Positions 42,900 through 52,131 of a DNA stretch of 64,000 bases are shown here, piece by piece. A program made the translations under genes and the position numbers. Numbering within the stretch: the stretch's first letter is position 1; each line of letters begins with the position of its first letter. The notes beneath the pieces are model-generated. The model was not told the DNA's origin. It worked only from the letters and a program-made list of their open reading frames with translations, and did no database searches. The stretch comes from Ewingella sp049889095. Its GTDB lineage: Bacteria > Pseudomonadota > Gammaproteobacteria > Enterobacterales > Enterobacteriaceae. Location: the NCBI GenBank assembly GCA_049889095.1, contig JBLJFK010000009.1; one strand, written 5' to 3'.

Positions 42900-45044
42900 A
42901 TGAGCACAGTAGTCGTTACACTTTTTTTATTGTGTATCACCGTCATTGCCGCAGGGATGTTCCTTTGGTTTATTGTACGACGCCGTAACACAACCCCTTA
43001 CAGCGTTCATTTTGCCAAACCCAATCAACGCAAGCTGACGCAGCAAGAGCGCGATGCCGTTGAACAATATCTTCGTCAGAATGAAAAACTGAGCCAAACA
43101 CCCATTACCCATCGCAGTGATCTGCTGGCCCTGCGCGATAAGCTCACACTGACCGGCAAAAGCGAAAATGTTTACACCATTACCCTTGCCATCACCCGCT
43201 ATGGCGTTGCCAGTGAAGATCCCAATAAATGGCGCTATTTCCTCGACACGACTGAGATCCATCTTCCCCCATTTTGGGAGCAGCACATTGCTCATGAAAA
43301 CCACGTTGAATTGATCAGAACCCAGACCGTGCCGCTGGTAATTTCGCTCAATGGTCACTCTTTGGTCGATCATATTTATGAGCGATCCTCACCCGCGCCC
43401 TCAGTCATATCAGCACCGCCTCAGAATGCTTCGATTCGCCACGAAGAAAGCGAACACATTCAGTTGGTAAAAGTCCGTTATGAGACCAGTGAAGAGCACG
43501 CTCTAACCCGCTCCAACGGTGTGCGTGAAGCGCTGGCAGTATCTGCGGTGATGCTTCTGCTATTTATCACGCTGGTGGGTCCGCCGGTCATTCTTCCATG
43601 GACCTTGGCGATAGCAGCCTTACTGCTCGTGTGGGTCGGCTGGCGTTTACTGGCTGAATGGCTGGGCAAAAACCGTAAAGAGATCCACTCCCTGCGTGGG
43701 CAGCCCAAACGCTGGGGCCTGTTTGGTGAATCAAAACAGGGCGATATCAGCAATATTTCATTAGGCACTGTCGATCTGGTTTATCCGCCACACTGGCAAC
43801 CTTATATCGGGCGGGATTTAGGGCAACCGACCGACGTGGAACTCTACATGAACAGCCACGTGATCCGTCAGGGAGCTTATCTCTCACTGCATGACGAAGT
43901 TAAAAACTTCCCGTTGCAGCAGTGGGGAAAGAATCTGGTTCTGGTGGCCAGTTCATTATTGCTCCTGATACTGCTACTGATTTATGTCCCTCTTGCGCTT
44001 CCGCTGAAACTCAGCGTAGCTTGGTTACAGGGCGCGCAAAGCACGCAGGTCAACAGCGTACAGGCGCTGGAGAAAATCTCGTTACGCGTTGGTGATACGC
44101 TGAAAGTACAAGGCGCCGGCATGTGTTACGTTCCGCCGGAAAATGCGCCAACGGCAACAGGTGGGTTTATGCCATTTGACTGCTCGGGTATCTACTGGAA
44201 TGAAGCTCCCCCACTTCCTATGCCGGAATCGGAATTGATTGATGCCGCCACGTCGCTGCTGTCCACGGTGAATACTCAGTTGCATCCGAAAGACAGCACC
44301 GAACAAAATATCAACCCTCAGCTCGCCACCGCCATTGAGAAGTCAGGGATGATTTTGCTGGATGACTTTTCTGATATTGTTCTGAAAACCCAGGCGCTTT
44401 GCAGTACCAGCGATGGCTGCGTCAGACTGAAAAATGCGCTGGTTAATCTGGGTAATGCTGATAACTGGACGACGTTAGTAAAACGCGCAAGATCTGGCAC
44501 GCTGAAAGGCATGAATGTGCTGTTGCGACCCGTCAGTGCACAGTCACTTAGCGAACTGGTCAACACTGCTACTGCTTCCTTCTTCGCCCATGAAACCCGT
44601 CGTGCGGCAGAAGCACTGAACAGCCCACCACCGGGCGGCTTCCTCATCACCAATGACGAAGGTAAACAGCTGGTAAACCAGCCGATTCCACCGGTTTCGT
44701 TGTATGCCTATAACCCGCTTGGTCAGTGGAAACAGCTACAGAATTTATCCTCGACGCTGCTACACACCCCATTCAATGCTCAGGGCGTGATCACCAGCAT
44801 CAGTGTCGATGCAAACGGAACTCAGCATATTTCGCTGCATAGCGAGCCGGATATCTCTACGCTGTGGCGTTATCTTGGTACTAGCCTGCTGCTGTTGCTG
44901 CTGACGGGCTGTCTGCTGATCAATAGCGTTCTGCTGGTGAAACGCAGGTTGAAAGATAAGCACCGCATGAACAATATTCAGAATTACTATAATGGCTGCT
45001 TCAATTCGATACTGGTCACTATCCCGGTTCGCAATCTTGGCTGA
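42900..45044 (+). CDS. igaA: Intracellular growth attenuator / Rcs repressor IgaA
   Basis: A 714-residue inner-membrane protein of the IgaA/YrfF/MucM family (E. coli 711). Membrane helices near the N-terminus (TLFLLCITVIAAGMFLWFIV), in pairs near 205-250 and near 340-360, and at about 650-670, leaving large cytosolic parts and a periplasmic domain (about 365-650) with disulfide-type cysteines (GAGMCYVPPE, FDCSGIYW, ALCSTSDGC). IgaA restrains the Rcs phosphorelay by contacting RcsD, with RcsF relieving it. Followed by yrfG after 112 bases. Confidence 0.95.
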   Translation: MSTVVVTLFLLCITVIAAGMFLWFIVRRRNTTPYSVHFAKPNQRKLTQQERDAVEQYLRQNEKLSQTPITHRSDLLALRDKLTLTGKSENVYTITLAITRYGVASEDPNKWRYFLDTTEIHLPPFWEQHIAHENHVELIRTQTVPLVISLNGHSLVDHIYERSSPAPSVISAPPQNASIRHEESEHIQLVKVRYETSEEHALTRSNGVREALAVSAVMLLLFITLVGPPVILPWTLAIAALLLVWVGWRLLAEWLGKNRKEIHSLRGQPKRWGLFGESKQGDISNISLGTVDLVYPPHWQPYIGRDLGQPTDVELYMNSHVIRQGAYLSLHDEVKNFPLQQWGKNLVLVASSLLLLILLLIYVPLALPLKLSVAWLQGAQSTQVNSVQALEKISLRVGDTLKVQGAGMCYVPPENAPTATGGFMPFDCSGIYWNEAPPLPMPESELIDAATSLLSTVNTQLHPKDSTEQNINPQLATAIEKSGMILLDDFSDIVLKTQALCSTSDGCVRLKNALVNLGNADNWTTLVKRARSGTLKGMNVLLRPVSAQSLSELVNTATASFFAHETRRAAEALNSPPPGGFLITNDEGKQLVNQPIPPVSLYAYNPLGQWKQLQNLSSTLLHTPFNAQGVITSISVDANGTQHISLHSEPDISTLWRYLGTSLLLLLLTGCLLINSVLLVKRRLKDKHRMNNIQNYYNGCFNSILVTIPVRNLG

Positions 45045-45156
45045 TGGCTTTCTGTGTCATCAGCCCCTGTGCTACTCTGAAGCCCTTCCCTGCTATTGAA
45101 CACTCGCTCCCTGCGGTGGTTATCTGCTGCCAGCAAGCGGGCGAGATGGAGCCTGC

Positions 45157-45846
45157 ATGTCCCCAGATTTCGACTGGAACACTATTGATACCGTGCTGCT
45201 TGATATGGACGGCACATTGCTAGATTTGGCCTTTGACAGCCAGTTCTGGTTGCAAGACGTGCCGCTGGCACTGAGCCGACAACGTGCTATCGCCTTTGAG
45301 GAAGCGCGGCAGTATATCCATGCTGAATATCTTGCAGTCCAGCACACCATGAATTGGTATTGCTTCGATTACTGGAGCCAGAAGCTGGATCTCGATATCT
45401 ATCAGATGACGACAGATATTGGCAGTAACGCCAGACTGCGCGACGACACCCTGCCATTTTTGCAGCAACTACGTGACAGCGGCCGTGAAGTTATTTTGCT
45501 GACTAATGCGCATCCGCACAGTCTGGCGGTAAAATGTCAGCACACTGGTTTGGATCAACACCTTGATTTATTACTTTCTACCCATACATTTGGTTATCCA
45601 AAGGAAGATCAGCGTTTGTGGGCAGCAGTTCAACAGCAAACCGGTTTTAACCCGGAGCATACCCTGTTTGTCGATGACGGTGAGCCTATCCTCAATGCGG
45701 CAAAAACCTTTGGTATCCGCTATTGTCTGGGTATAGAAAATCCGGACTCTACCCTCGCGGACAAGTCATTTATCGCGCATCCGTCGATTAACGATTACCG
45801 CAGCCTGATACCTTCGATTCATCCGTTAACAGGCAGGGTCGCGTGA
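45157..45846 (+). CDS. yrfG: GMP/IMP nucleotidase YrfG
   Basis: A 229-residue HAD hydrolase with motif I LLDMDGTLLDLAFD, motif II ILLTNAHPHSLAVK and motifs III/IV GYPKEDQ ... FVDDGEPILNAA. E. coli YrfG (222 residues) dephosphorylates purine mononucleotides in vitro. A GGAG site lies before ATG. Followed by hslR after 25 bases. Confidence 0.93.
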   Translation: MSPDFDWNTIDTVLLDMDGTLLDLAFDSQFWLQDVPLALSRQRAIAFEEARQYIHAEYLAVQHTMNWYCFDYWSQKLDLDIYQMTTDIGSNARLRDDTLPFLQQLRDSGREVILLTNAHPHSLAVKCQHTGLDQHLDLLLSTHTFGYPKEDQRLWAAVQQQTGFNPEHTLFVDDGEPILNAAKTFGIRYCLGIENPDSTLADKSFIAHPSINDYRSLIPSIHPLTGRVA

Positions 45847-45871
45847 TCATCGCTCACTTCGGGAAAGACGT

Positions 45872-46276
45872 ATGAAGGGTAAAACAACAGAAGATGACAA
45901 CGCAGTTCGCCTCGACAAATGGTTGTGGGCGGCGCGTTTTTACAAAACCCGCGCGCTGGCGCGGGAGATGGTTGATGGCGGCAAAGTGCATTACAACGGT
46001 CAGCGTAGTAAACCCAGCAAGCTGATGGAAATGAACGCCGAAATCACTCTGCGTCAGGGAAATGACGAAAGAACGGTTATGGTGCTGGCTTTAACCACAC
46101 AGCGCCGCACTGCGGAAGAAGCACAAAAGCTCTATCAGGAAACCGAGGCAAGCGTCGCCAAACGGGAGAAAGTCGCCCTGGCACGCAAAATGAACGCCAT
46201 GCCTCACCCGGATCGGCGTCCGGATAAAAAAGAACGCCGCGATCTGATCAAATTTAAAAATGGCGACATGGAATAA
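45872..46276 (+). CDS. hslR: Ribosome-associated heat shock protein Hsp15
   Basis: A 134-residue S4-domain RNA-binding protein (E. coli 133). The S4 domain is at 12-70 (VRLDKWLWAARFYKTRALAR), with a basic C-terminal helix. Hsp15 binds free 50S subunits carrying peptidyl-tRNA so that the nascent chain can be released. Heat-induced in E. coli and cotranscribed with hslO, which starts 22 bases on. Confidence 0.95.
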   Translation: MKGKTTEDDNAVRLDKWLWAARFYKTRALAREMVDGGKVHYNGQRSKPSKLMEMNAEITLRQGNDERTVMVLALTTQRRTAEEAQKLYQETEASVAKREKVALARKMNAMPHPDRRPDKKERRDLIKFKNGDME

Positions 46277-46298
46277 CCTGCGCCTTAAGAGAGAACTT

Positions 46299-47183
46299 AT
46301 GTCTAATCACGACCAATTACACCGCTACCTGTTCACTCATCACGCCGTACGCGGTGAACTGGTTTCGCTCAGCGAGACATTCCAACAGATCGTTGCTGGC
46401 CATGATTACCCAGCTGAAGTCCGTACCCTGCTCGGAGAGATGCTGGTAGCAACCAGCCTGCTGACCGCTACTCTAAAATTCGATGGTGATATCACCGTTC
46501 AGCTGCAGGGCGATGGCCCGCTGAAACTGGCGGTGATTAACGGTAATAACCAGCAGGAAATGCGCGGCGTCGCGCGTCTGCAAGGGGAAATTGCCACAGA
46601 TAGCACATTGCGGCAGATGATCGGCAGCGGCTACATGGTGATCACCATCTCTCCGACTGAAGGCGAGCGCTATCAGGGCGTAGTAGGCCTGGAAGGGGAA
46701 ACCCTGGCTGAATGCCTGGAAAACTATTTCATGCAGTCAGAGCAGTTGCCAACGCGCATTTTCATTCGTACCGGCATGTCTGAAGGCAAACCGGCTGCGG
46801 GTGGACTGCTGCTGCAGGTCCTTCCGGCACAGGACACTGACCCGGAAGAGTTCAGCCATCTGTCTCAGCTGACCCACACCATCAAAGCCGACGAACTGTT
46901 CAGCCTGCCGGCCAATGAAGTGCTGTATCGCCTGTACCATCAGGAGGAAGTCACCCTGTATGAACCGCAGGATGTCTGTTTCCGCTGCACCTGTTCGCGA
47001 GACCGTTGCGCTGATGTGCTGATGACGCTGCCAGGCGAAGAAGTGCTAGAAATGCTGGAAGAAGACGGCAAAATCGAGATGCATTGCGACTACTGCGGCA
47101 GCGATTATGTCTTTGACGCCATGGACATGGCGACACTCAAAGCCAGCGGTAGCCTGCCAGAGGCAGACGGTTCGATACACTAG
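46299..47183 (+). CDS. hslO: Redox-regulated chaperone Hsp33
   Basis: A 294-residue holdase activated by oxidation (E. coli 292). The C-terminal redox switch has the four zinc cysteines CTC and CDYC (in CFRCTCSRDRCADVL and MHCDYCGSDYVF); an additional Cys occurs near them. N-terminal domain landmarks: TLKFDGDITVQLQGDGPLKL, NGNNQQEMRGVARL. The start at 46299 follows AAGAGAG; the frame is open 13 codons further. In E. coli yhgE separates hslO from pckA, but here it is absent. Confidence 0.95.
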   Translation: MSNHDQLHRYLFTHHAVRGELVSLSETFQQIVAGHDYPAEVRTLLGEMLVATSLLTATLKFDGDITVQLQGDGPLKLAVINGNNQQEMRGVARLQGEIATDSTLRQMIGSGYMVITISPTEGERYQGVVGLEGETLAECLENYFMQSEQLPTRIFIRTGMSEGKPAAGGLLLQVLPAQDTDPEEFSHLSQLTHTIKADELFSLPANEVLYRLYHQEEVTLYEPQDVCFRCTCSRDRCADVLMTLPGEEVLEMLEEDGKIEMHCDYCGSDYVFDAMDMATLKASGSLPEADGSIH

Positions 47184-47203
47184 CGCCATTAACTCCACAT
47201 AAA

Positions 47204-47250
47204 ACGGAGCAATATCTGATATTGCTCCGGCTTCATTAAAGCCGTTTTCT
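47204..47250 (+). terminator. Tandem hairpins downstream of hslO
   Basis: A perfect 11-bp stem CGGAGCAATAT / ATATTGCTCCG with a CTG loop is followed at once by a small GGCTT / AAGCC hairpin and GTTTTCTT. The second resembles a weak terminator. Positioned 20 bases after the hslO stop. Confidence 0.65.
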
Positions 47251-47425
47251 TCCGTTACACCATTCCCGTGCACTGTCTCGCAGAATCACTAAAAACCCCG
47301 TCACTGATGCCATTCTTTGATAGCTATCGCGGATAAAACCCCATAAAACCCTACAATTATAGTCAATTTAATCATAGCGGCTAACTGGCCGTTCAGGTTT
47401 GAACATTCGATTGAGGAGCAGGGAT

Positions 47426-49045
47426 ATGCCAACACGCCATCTCACCAAAAAAACGCTGGCTACTTATGGTATCAACGACACGAGCGACATCATCTACAAC
47501 CCGGATTATGGTTTACTTTTCAAAGAGGAAACAGCACCGGGCCTTGAGGGTTTTGAGCGCGGCCAGATCACCGAACTGGGTGCGATCAATGTAGATACCG
47601 GTATTTTCACCGGCCGCTCGCCGAAAGATAAATACATCGTGCGCGATGATACCACCCGCGACACCGTCTGGTGGGCCGATCAGGGCAAAGGGAAAAATGA
47701 CAACCACCCGCTGACGCAAGAAGTATGGAGTGCGCTGAAATCCCTGGTTACCGAGCAACTCTCCGGCAAACGATTGTTCATCATTGATGCATTTTGTGGC
47801 GCAAACCCCGACTCACGTCTGAAAGTCCGATTCATTACCGAAGTTGCCTGGCAGGCCCATTTCGTCAAAAACATGTTCATCCGTCCAAGCGAGGTCGAAC
47901 TCGAAAACTTCGAGCCCGATTTTATCGTGATGAACGGCGCGAAATGCACCAATCCGAACTGGCAGCAACAGGGGTTGAACTCCGAGAATTTTGTTGCGTT
48001 CAATCTTACTGAACGCATTCAGTTGATCGGCGGCACCTGGTACGGCGGGGAGATGAAGAAAGGAATGTTCTCGGTAATGAACTATCTGTTACCGCTCAAA
48101 GGCATTGCCTCAATGCACTGCTCAGCTAACGTCGGCGAAAAGGGCGACGTGGCTATTTTCTTCGGATTGTCCGGCACCGGTAAAACCACGCTCTCCACTG
48201 ACCCTAAACGTAAGTTGATTGGCGATGACGAACATGGCTGGGATGATGACGGTGTATTCAATTTCGAAGGCGGCTGTTACGCCAAAACCATCAAACTGAG
48301 TAAAGAAGCCGAACCGGACATTTACGGGGCTATCGTCCGTGACGCTCTGCTGGAAAATGTTGCGGTCAACGCAGACGGTAAAATCGACTTTGACGACAAC
48401 GCCAAAACCGAAAACACCCGCGTCTCTTACCCGATTTATCACATTCACAATATCGTTAAACCGGTATCGAAGGCGGGCCACGCCACCAAAGTGATCTTCC
48501 TGACCGCCGATGCCTTTGGTGTTCTTCCGCCCGTCTCCCGTCTTACCGCCGACCAGACGCAATACCACTTCCTGTCCGGCTTCACCGCCAAACTGGCAGG
48601 CACAGAGCGCGGCGTTACAGAACCGACGCCAACCTTCTCGGCCTGCTTCGGCGCGGCATTCCTGTTGCTGCACCCAACCCAGTATGCCGAAGTGCTGGTC
48701 AAGCGCATGCAGGCCGCGGGTGCACAAGCTTATCTGGTGAACACCGGCTGGAACGGTACCGGCAAGCGTATTTCAATTCAGAACACCCGTGCAATCATCG
48801 ACGCCATTCTTAACGGAAAAATTGATGAGGCAGAAACCTTTACCCTGCCGGTGTTTAACCTCGCGGTACCGACTGAGTTACCGGGCGTAGACACCCATAT
48901 TCTTGACCCGCGTAACACCTACGCCAGTCGTGAACAGTGGGAGGAGAAGGCGCATGATCTTGCGCAGCGGTTTGTGACTAATTTTGATAAATATACAGAT
49001 ACAGAGGCAGGAGCTAAGTTGGTCAAAGCAGGACCTAAGCTTTAA
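47426..49045 (+). CDS. pckA: Phosphoenolpyruvate carboxykinase (ATP)
   Basis: A 539-residue enzyme converting oxaloacetate plus ATP to PEP for gluconeogenesis (E. coli 540). The kinase P-loop is GLSGTGKTTLSTDP; the substrate Arg and metal sites lie in FTGRSPKDKYIVRDD, GTWYGGEMKKGMFSVMNYLL and LIGDDEHGWDDDGVFNFEGG. The start at 47426 (MPTRHLTKKTLATYG) has GAGGAG upstream; the frame is open nine codons further. Upstream spacer of about 240 bases holds its promoter. Convergent with ompR-envZ across an unusual repeat. Confidence 0.97.
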   Translation: MPTRHLTKKTLATYGINDTSDIIYNPDYGLLFKEETAPGLEGFERGQITELGAINVDTGIFTGRSPKDKYIVRDDTTRDTVWWADQGKGKNDNHPLTQEVWSALKSLVTEQLSGKRLFIIDAFCGANPDSRLKVRFITEVAWQAHFVKNMFIRPSEVELENFEPDFIVMNGAKCTNPNWQQQGLNSENFVAFNLTERIQLIGGTWYGGEMKKGMFSVMNYLLPLKGIASMHCSANVGEKGDVAIFFGLSGTGKTTLSTDPKRKLIGDDEHGWDDDGVFNFEGGCYAKTIKLSKEAEPDIYGAIVRDALLENVAVNADGKIDFDDNAKTENTRVSYPIYHIHNIVKPVSKAGHATKVIFLTADAFGVLPPVSRLTADQTQYHFLSGFTAKLAGTERGVTEPTPTFSACFGAAFLLLHPTQYAEVLVKRMQAAGAQAYLVNTGWNGTGKRISIQNTRAIIDAILNGKIDEAETFTLPVFNLAVPTELPGVDTHILDPRNTYASREQWEEKAHDLAQRFVTNFDKYTDTEAGAKLVKAGPKL

Positions 49046-49066
49046 AAAGCTTAAGTGAATTTTTTT
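49036..49066 (+). terminator. Possible pckA terminator overlapping the stop codon
   Basis: TAAGCTT / AAGCTTA form an AT-rich stem whose loop contains the pckA TAA, followed after seven bases by T7. A second terminator-like hairpin (12-bp stem at 49173-49204) lies further on inside the repeat region. Confidence 0.5.
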
Positions 49067-49214
49067 AATTTCAAATTCAAGATCGTGGGCTCCGGCCCAC
49101 TTTCCGCTTGAAGTCTTCAAATCTTTAAATTCAAAATCAAAATCAAAACCTTGGGTTGCCACCCAAACCGGCCCAAAAGGAGGCATAAACGTGCCTCCTT
49201 TTGGAACTCCTGCG

Positions 49215-49285
49215 TTTTTTAAAAACAGCAGCTGCGCAGATTAGGGTGGTCGTGTTTCAGGCACTTCCGTTATAGCCGCAAAATG
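49215..49285 (+). repeat. 71-base core, left arm
   Basis: Begins TTTTTTAAAAACAGCA and ends ATAGCCGCAAAATG, with GTGTTTCAGG in the middle. By hand alignment without gaps it matches the reverse complement of 49584-49654 at 54 of 71 positions; mismatches cluster in two internal blocks. Confidence 0.85.
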
Positions 49286-49583
49286 TCATCGCTCCGCGAT
49301 TCCCTGCTGCGGGCTTGAGCCAACGGTAAAGATGTTGTCTCGCCACCGACTTGCCGATGACATTTTGAACGCGGCCGAGGTTTTTCTAAATTCAAATTCA
49401 AAACCTACACGGCATTGGCCTTTTGAATGTACTTGTGGCTTTCTAAATTCAAAACCAGACCCGCTTTTTATCTTTTAAAAATGTCGAGGCCGCATTCAAA
49501 AATGGCGCTGAGCCAGAGGTGGAAAACCGCGTGTCTTTTTACGCGGGTTGGAACCCGCAGCGAAGGTACTGCCTAAGCAGCGG

Positions 49584-49654
49584 CATTTTGCGGCTATCTT
49601 CATGGCACCTGAAACACGGCCATTGTGACCCGCGCAGTTGCTGTTTTTAAAAAA
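49584..49654 (-). repeat. 71-base core, right arm
   Basis: The inverted partner of 49215-49285: on the minus strand it starts TTTTTTAAAAACAGCA, contains GTGTTTCAGG and ends ATAGCCGCAAAATG, at identical spacing. Confidence 0.85.
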
Positions 49655-49748
49655 GCCCGGGGTCTTGGGGCGGCGGCGATTGGCCGCCCCAAGTCGGTGT
49701 GGGCCGACGCCCACGACCTTGAAGTTGAAGTTGAATTTAAAAGATTAA

Positions 49749-49766
49749 AAGGGGCATACGCCCCCT
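49749..49766 (-). terminator. Terminator of ompR-envZ
   Basis: On the minus strand GGGGC-GTAT-GCCCC followed by TTTTAATC, directly after the envZ stop codon. Confidence 0.8.
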
Positions 49767-49769
49767 AAA

Positions 49770-51131
49770 TCAAACGGTTTTTTGCGGAAGGGCTGACGCC
49801 ACAGCCTTCTCCACCGGTAAGGGTAAATAGGCCCGAATTCGTAATCCTCCCCGAGGACTCGCCCCAATATCGAGAGAACCCGCATGGGCATCAATGATAC
49901 GCTGAACTATCGCCAGACCCAGTCCCGTACCGCTGGTTGTCCGGGCACTATCGCCACGAACAAAGGGTTGGAACAGGTGCTTAAGTTGGCTTTGTTCTAT
50001 ACCAGGACCATCGTCTTCCACCTGGAACCAGCCGCGTTGTAACTCTTTACCACTGCTAACTTTAATCCAGCCATTGCCATAGCGGGCGGCGTTCACCACC
50101 ATATTAGCGACGGCGCGTTTGATTGAGAGCGGATGCACATTAACCAGCACCTCGCCGTCGGTCAGGTCACTTTCAATTTCACGCTCATACCCGCTCTCTG
50201 CGGCAATGACTTCGCCGAGGATAGAATTCAGATCACACTCTTCTGTCTGTAATTCCTGACCCGTTCGCAGATAATCGATGAATTGCTCGATGATGGCATT
50301 GCACTCTTCGATGTCCTTATTAATGGACTCCGAGAGGTAACCATCAGCGTCACTCATCATCTCCGTCGCTAATCGAATGCGGGTCAGCGGTGTACGCAAA
50401 TCGTGGCTGACACCCGCCATCAGCAGGGTTCGGTCATCAGCAAGCTGTTTGACACCCGCAGCCATCTGATTAAATGCCCGCGTGACTGAGCGCACTTCCG
50501 AAGCACCGTACTCTCGCAGCGGTGGCGGAATTATCCCCTTCCCAACCTGCAAAGCGGCATGTTCGAGTTCAACCAGAGGGCGGTTCTGAATACGGATAAA
50601 TAGCCACGCGCCGCCGATCGCCAACAACATGATCGCCAGCGTATAGCGGAACAATGGGGAGAAATCGCCCTGATGGATTTCAGTCAGCGGAACGCGAACC
50701 CAGATGTCTGGCGACAACCAGGTTTTAAGCCACACCACCGGGGTATTTTTATTTACTTCAACGCGAACATCGGTGGGACCACCGAGTTGCTGCGCCATTT
50801 GCTCACTGAGAAATTCGTAATGCTGCGCCCAGCGTAAGCCGCTCTCTTCCGCCGCAGAATTGGTGTACAGAGAGATACCCAGTTCGCGATAAATTTCGCG
50901 ACGGAACGCCGGAGGCACGGCAAGCAGAGTGCCATCCTCAAGTTGCAACTGGTCGGTCATTAGCATACGGACTTCGTAAGCCAACACCTTATTGAACTGT
51001 TGCAGACTGGGCAGGATGGCAAAGTTCAGCACTACCAGATAGGTCGTCACCAGGCTGACAAACAGCAAGGTGACGATCAACAGCAATGTTCGTGCAAACG
51101 AGCTACGCGGTGAAAAGCGTATTCGTCTCAT
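49770..51131 (-). CDS. envZ: Osmosensor histidine kinase EnvZ
   Basis: A 453-residue inner-membrane sensor kinase (E. coli 450). Membrane helices near 16-35 and 162-180 flank a periplasmic domain; HAMP follows, then the DHp domain with His243 in AGVSHDLRTPLTR, the same residue number as in E. coli, and the ATPase domain (N box MVVNAARYGNGW, G1 EDDGPGI, G2 SGTGLGLAI). It phosphorylates and dephosphorylates OmpR. Start overlaps the ompR stop by ATGA. Convergent with pckA. Confidence 0.97.
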   Translation of the reverse strand: MRRIRFSPRSSFARTLLLIVTLLFVSLVTTYLVVLNFAILPSLQQFNKVLAYEVRMLMTDQLQLEDGTLLAVPPAFRREIYRELGISLYTNSAAEESGLRWAQHYEFLSEQMAQQLGGPTDVRVEVNKNTPVVWLKTWLSPDIWVRVPLTEIHQGDFSPLFRYTLAIMLLAIGGAWLFIRIQNRPLVELEHAALQVGKGIIPPPLREYGASEVRSVTRAFNQMAAGVKQLADDRTLLMAGVSHDLRTPLTRIRLATEMMSDADGYLSESINKDIEECNAIIEQFIDYLRTGQELQTEECDLNSILGEVIAAESGYEREIESDLTDGEVLVNVHPLSIKRAVANMVVNAARYGNGWIKVSSGKELQRGWFQVEDDGPGIEQSQLKHLFQPFVRGDSARTTSGTGLGLAIVQRIIDAHAGSLDIGASPRGGLRIRAYLPLPVEKAVASALPQKTV

Positions 51132-51847
51132 GCCTTAGTGCCGTCCGGCACAAAGACATAACCCAAACCCCAGACGGTCTGGATATAACGTGGATGTGCC
51201 GGATCTTCTTCCACCATGCGACGCAGGCGTGAAATCTGCACGTCAATGGAACGCTCCATAGCACTGTATTCACGGCCACGCGCCAGATTCATGAGCTTAT
51301 CGCGAGACAGTGGTTCACGTGGGTGGCTCACTAGCGCCTTCAGCACAGCAAATTCACCGCTGGTCAGAGGCATAGGTTCATCTTCACGGAACATTTCGCG
51401 CGTACCCAGATTCAACTTGAACTTGCCGAAGGAGATAATGGCCTCTTCCTGCGAAGGTGCACCTGGCAGTTCATTGGCCTGACGACGCAGCACGGCACGA
51501 ATACGGGCCAGCAGTTCACGCGGGTTGAATGGCTTAGGAATATAGTCATCCGCGCCAATCTCAAGGCCGACGATACGGTCTACCTCTTCACCTTTGGCGG
51601 TGACCATGATAATTGGCATTGGGTTGCTCTGGCTGCGCAATCGGCGGCAGATAGACAGACCGTCTTCGCCCGGCAACATCAAATCAAGCACCATCAGATG
51701 GAACGACTCGCGGGTCAACAGGCGATCCATTTGTTCAGCATTTGCTACACTACGGACCTGGAAGCCTTGTTCGGTCAGATAACGTTCCAGAAGCGCACGT
51801 AGTCGCATGTCGTCATCTACGACCAGAATCTTGTGATTCTCTTGCAT
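51128..51847 (-). CDS. ompR: Osmoregulation response regulator OmpR
   Basis: A 239-residue response regulator, same length as in E. coli. Receiver domain with the acidic pocket DDDMR (11-13), phosphoacceptor Asp55 in MVLDLMLPGEDGL, Thr83-type and Lys105-type residues in IMVTAKGEE and DDYIPKPFNPREL; C-terminal winged helix (LTSGEFAVLKALVSHPREPL, RGREYSAMERSIDVQISRLR). Controls ompF/ompC porins and many other genes. First gene of the ompB operon; divergent from greB. Confidence 0.98.
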   Translation of the reverse strand: MQENHKILVVDDDMRLRALLERYLTEQGFQVRSVANAEQMDRLLTRESFHLMVLDLMLPGEDGLSICRRLRSQSNPMPIIMVTAKGEEVDRIVGLEIGADDYIPKPFNPRELLARIRAVLRRQANELPGAPSQEEAIISFGKFKLNLGTREMFREDEPMPLTSGEFAVLKALVSHPREPLSRDKLMNLARGREYSAMERSIDVQISRLRRMVEEDPAHPRYIQTVWGLGYVFVPDGTKA

Positions 51848-51923
51848 TTTTTATTACTCCCAAAGGCATTAATACCCAAGCCTGTATTGTTAAAAAAATG
51901 TGCTAAAACAGACAGCAATTAAT

Positions 51924-51952
51924 GGTATACATTCTAGTCGAAATTGTTACAA
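51924..51952 (-). promoter_or_regulatory. Candidate ompR promoter
   Basis: On the minus strand TTGTAA (51952-51947), a 17-base spacer and TATACC (51929-51924), about 77 bases before the ompR ATG. Moderate match to sigma-70 boxes. Confidence 0.5.
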
Positions 51953-52131
51953 AGCTTATTTTTTTCCCAATGTATCAACAATTTTCGCCCAGTGAATACG
52001 ATTCCATCCTTAAAGTTACCCTTCCCCGCACTTTACCTCTTTATCACGAAATCACGTTAGTAATGTTGTAGCATCCCATCAGCTGTGGAAAGATCGTACA
52101 TTGGCGAACAGGATCACTCTGTGAAAAAAAC

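Larger units (their letters stand above)
49067..49739. repeat. Long imperfect inverted repeat between pckA and envZ
   Basis: About 670 bases with no gene. Read inward from both ends, the two halves show the same ordered parts: an A/T-rich TTCAAnTTCAAG stretch, a GTGGGC/GCCCAC hairpin (49085-49100; 49699-49714), a long perfect hairpin (49173-49204; 49664-49693), a 71-base core (49215-49285; 49584-49654), and CATTTT(T)GAAnGCGGCC (49361-49376; 49484-49500). Copies of TTTCTAAATTCAAA also recur near the centre (49384, 49440). It looks like two diverged copies of one intergenic unit in opposite orientation. I do not recognise it as a named family. Confidence 0.85.
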
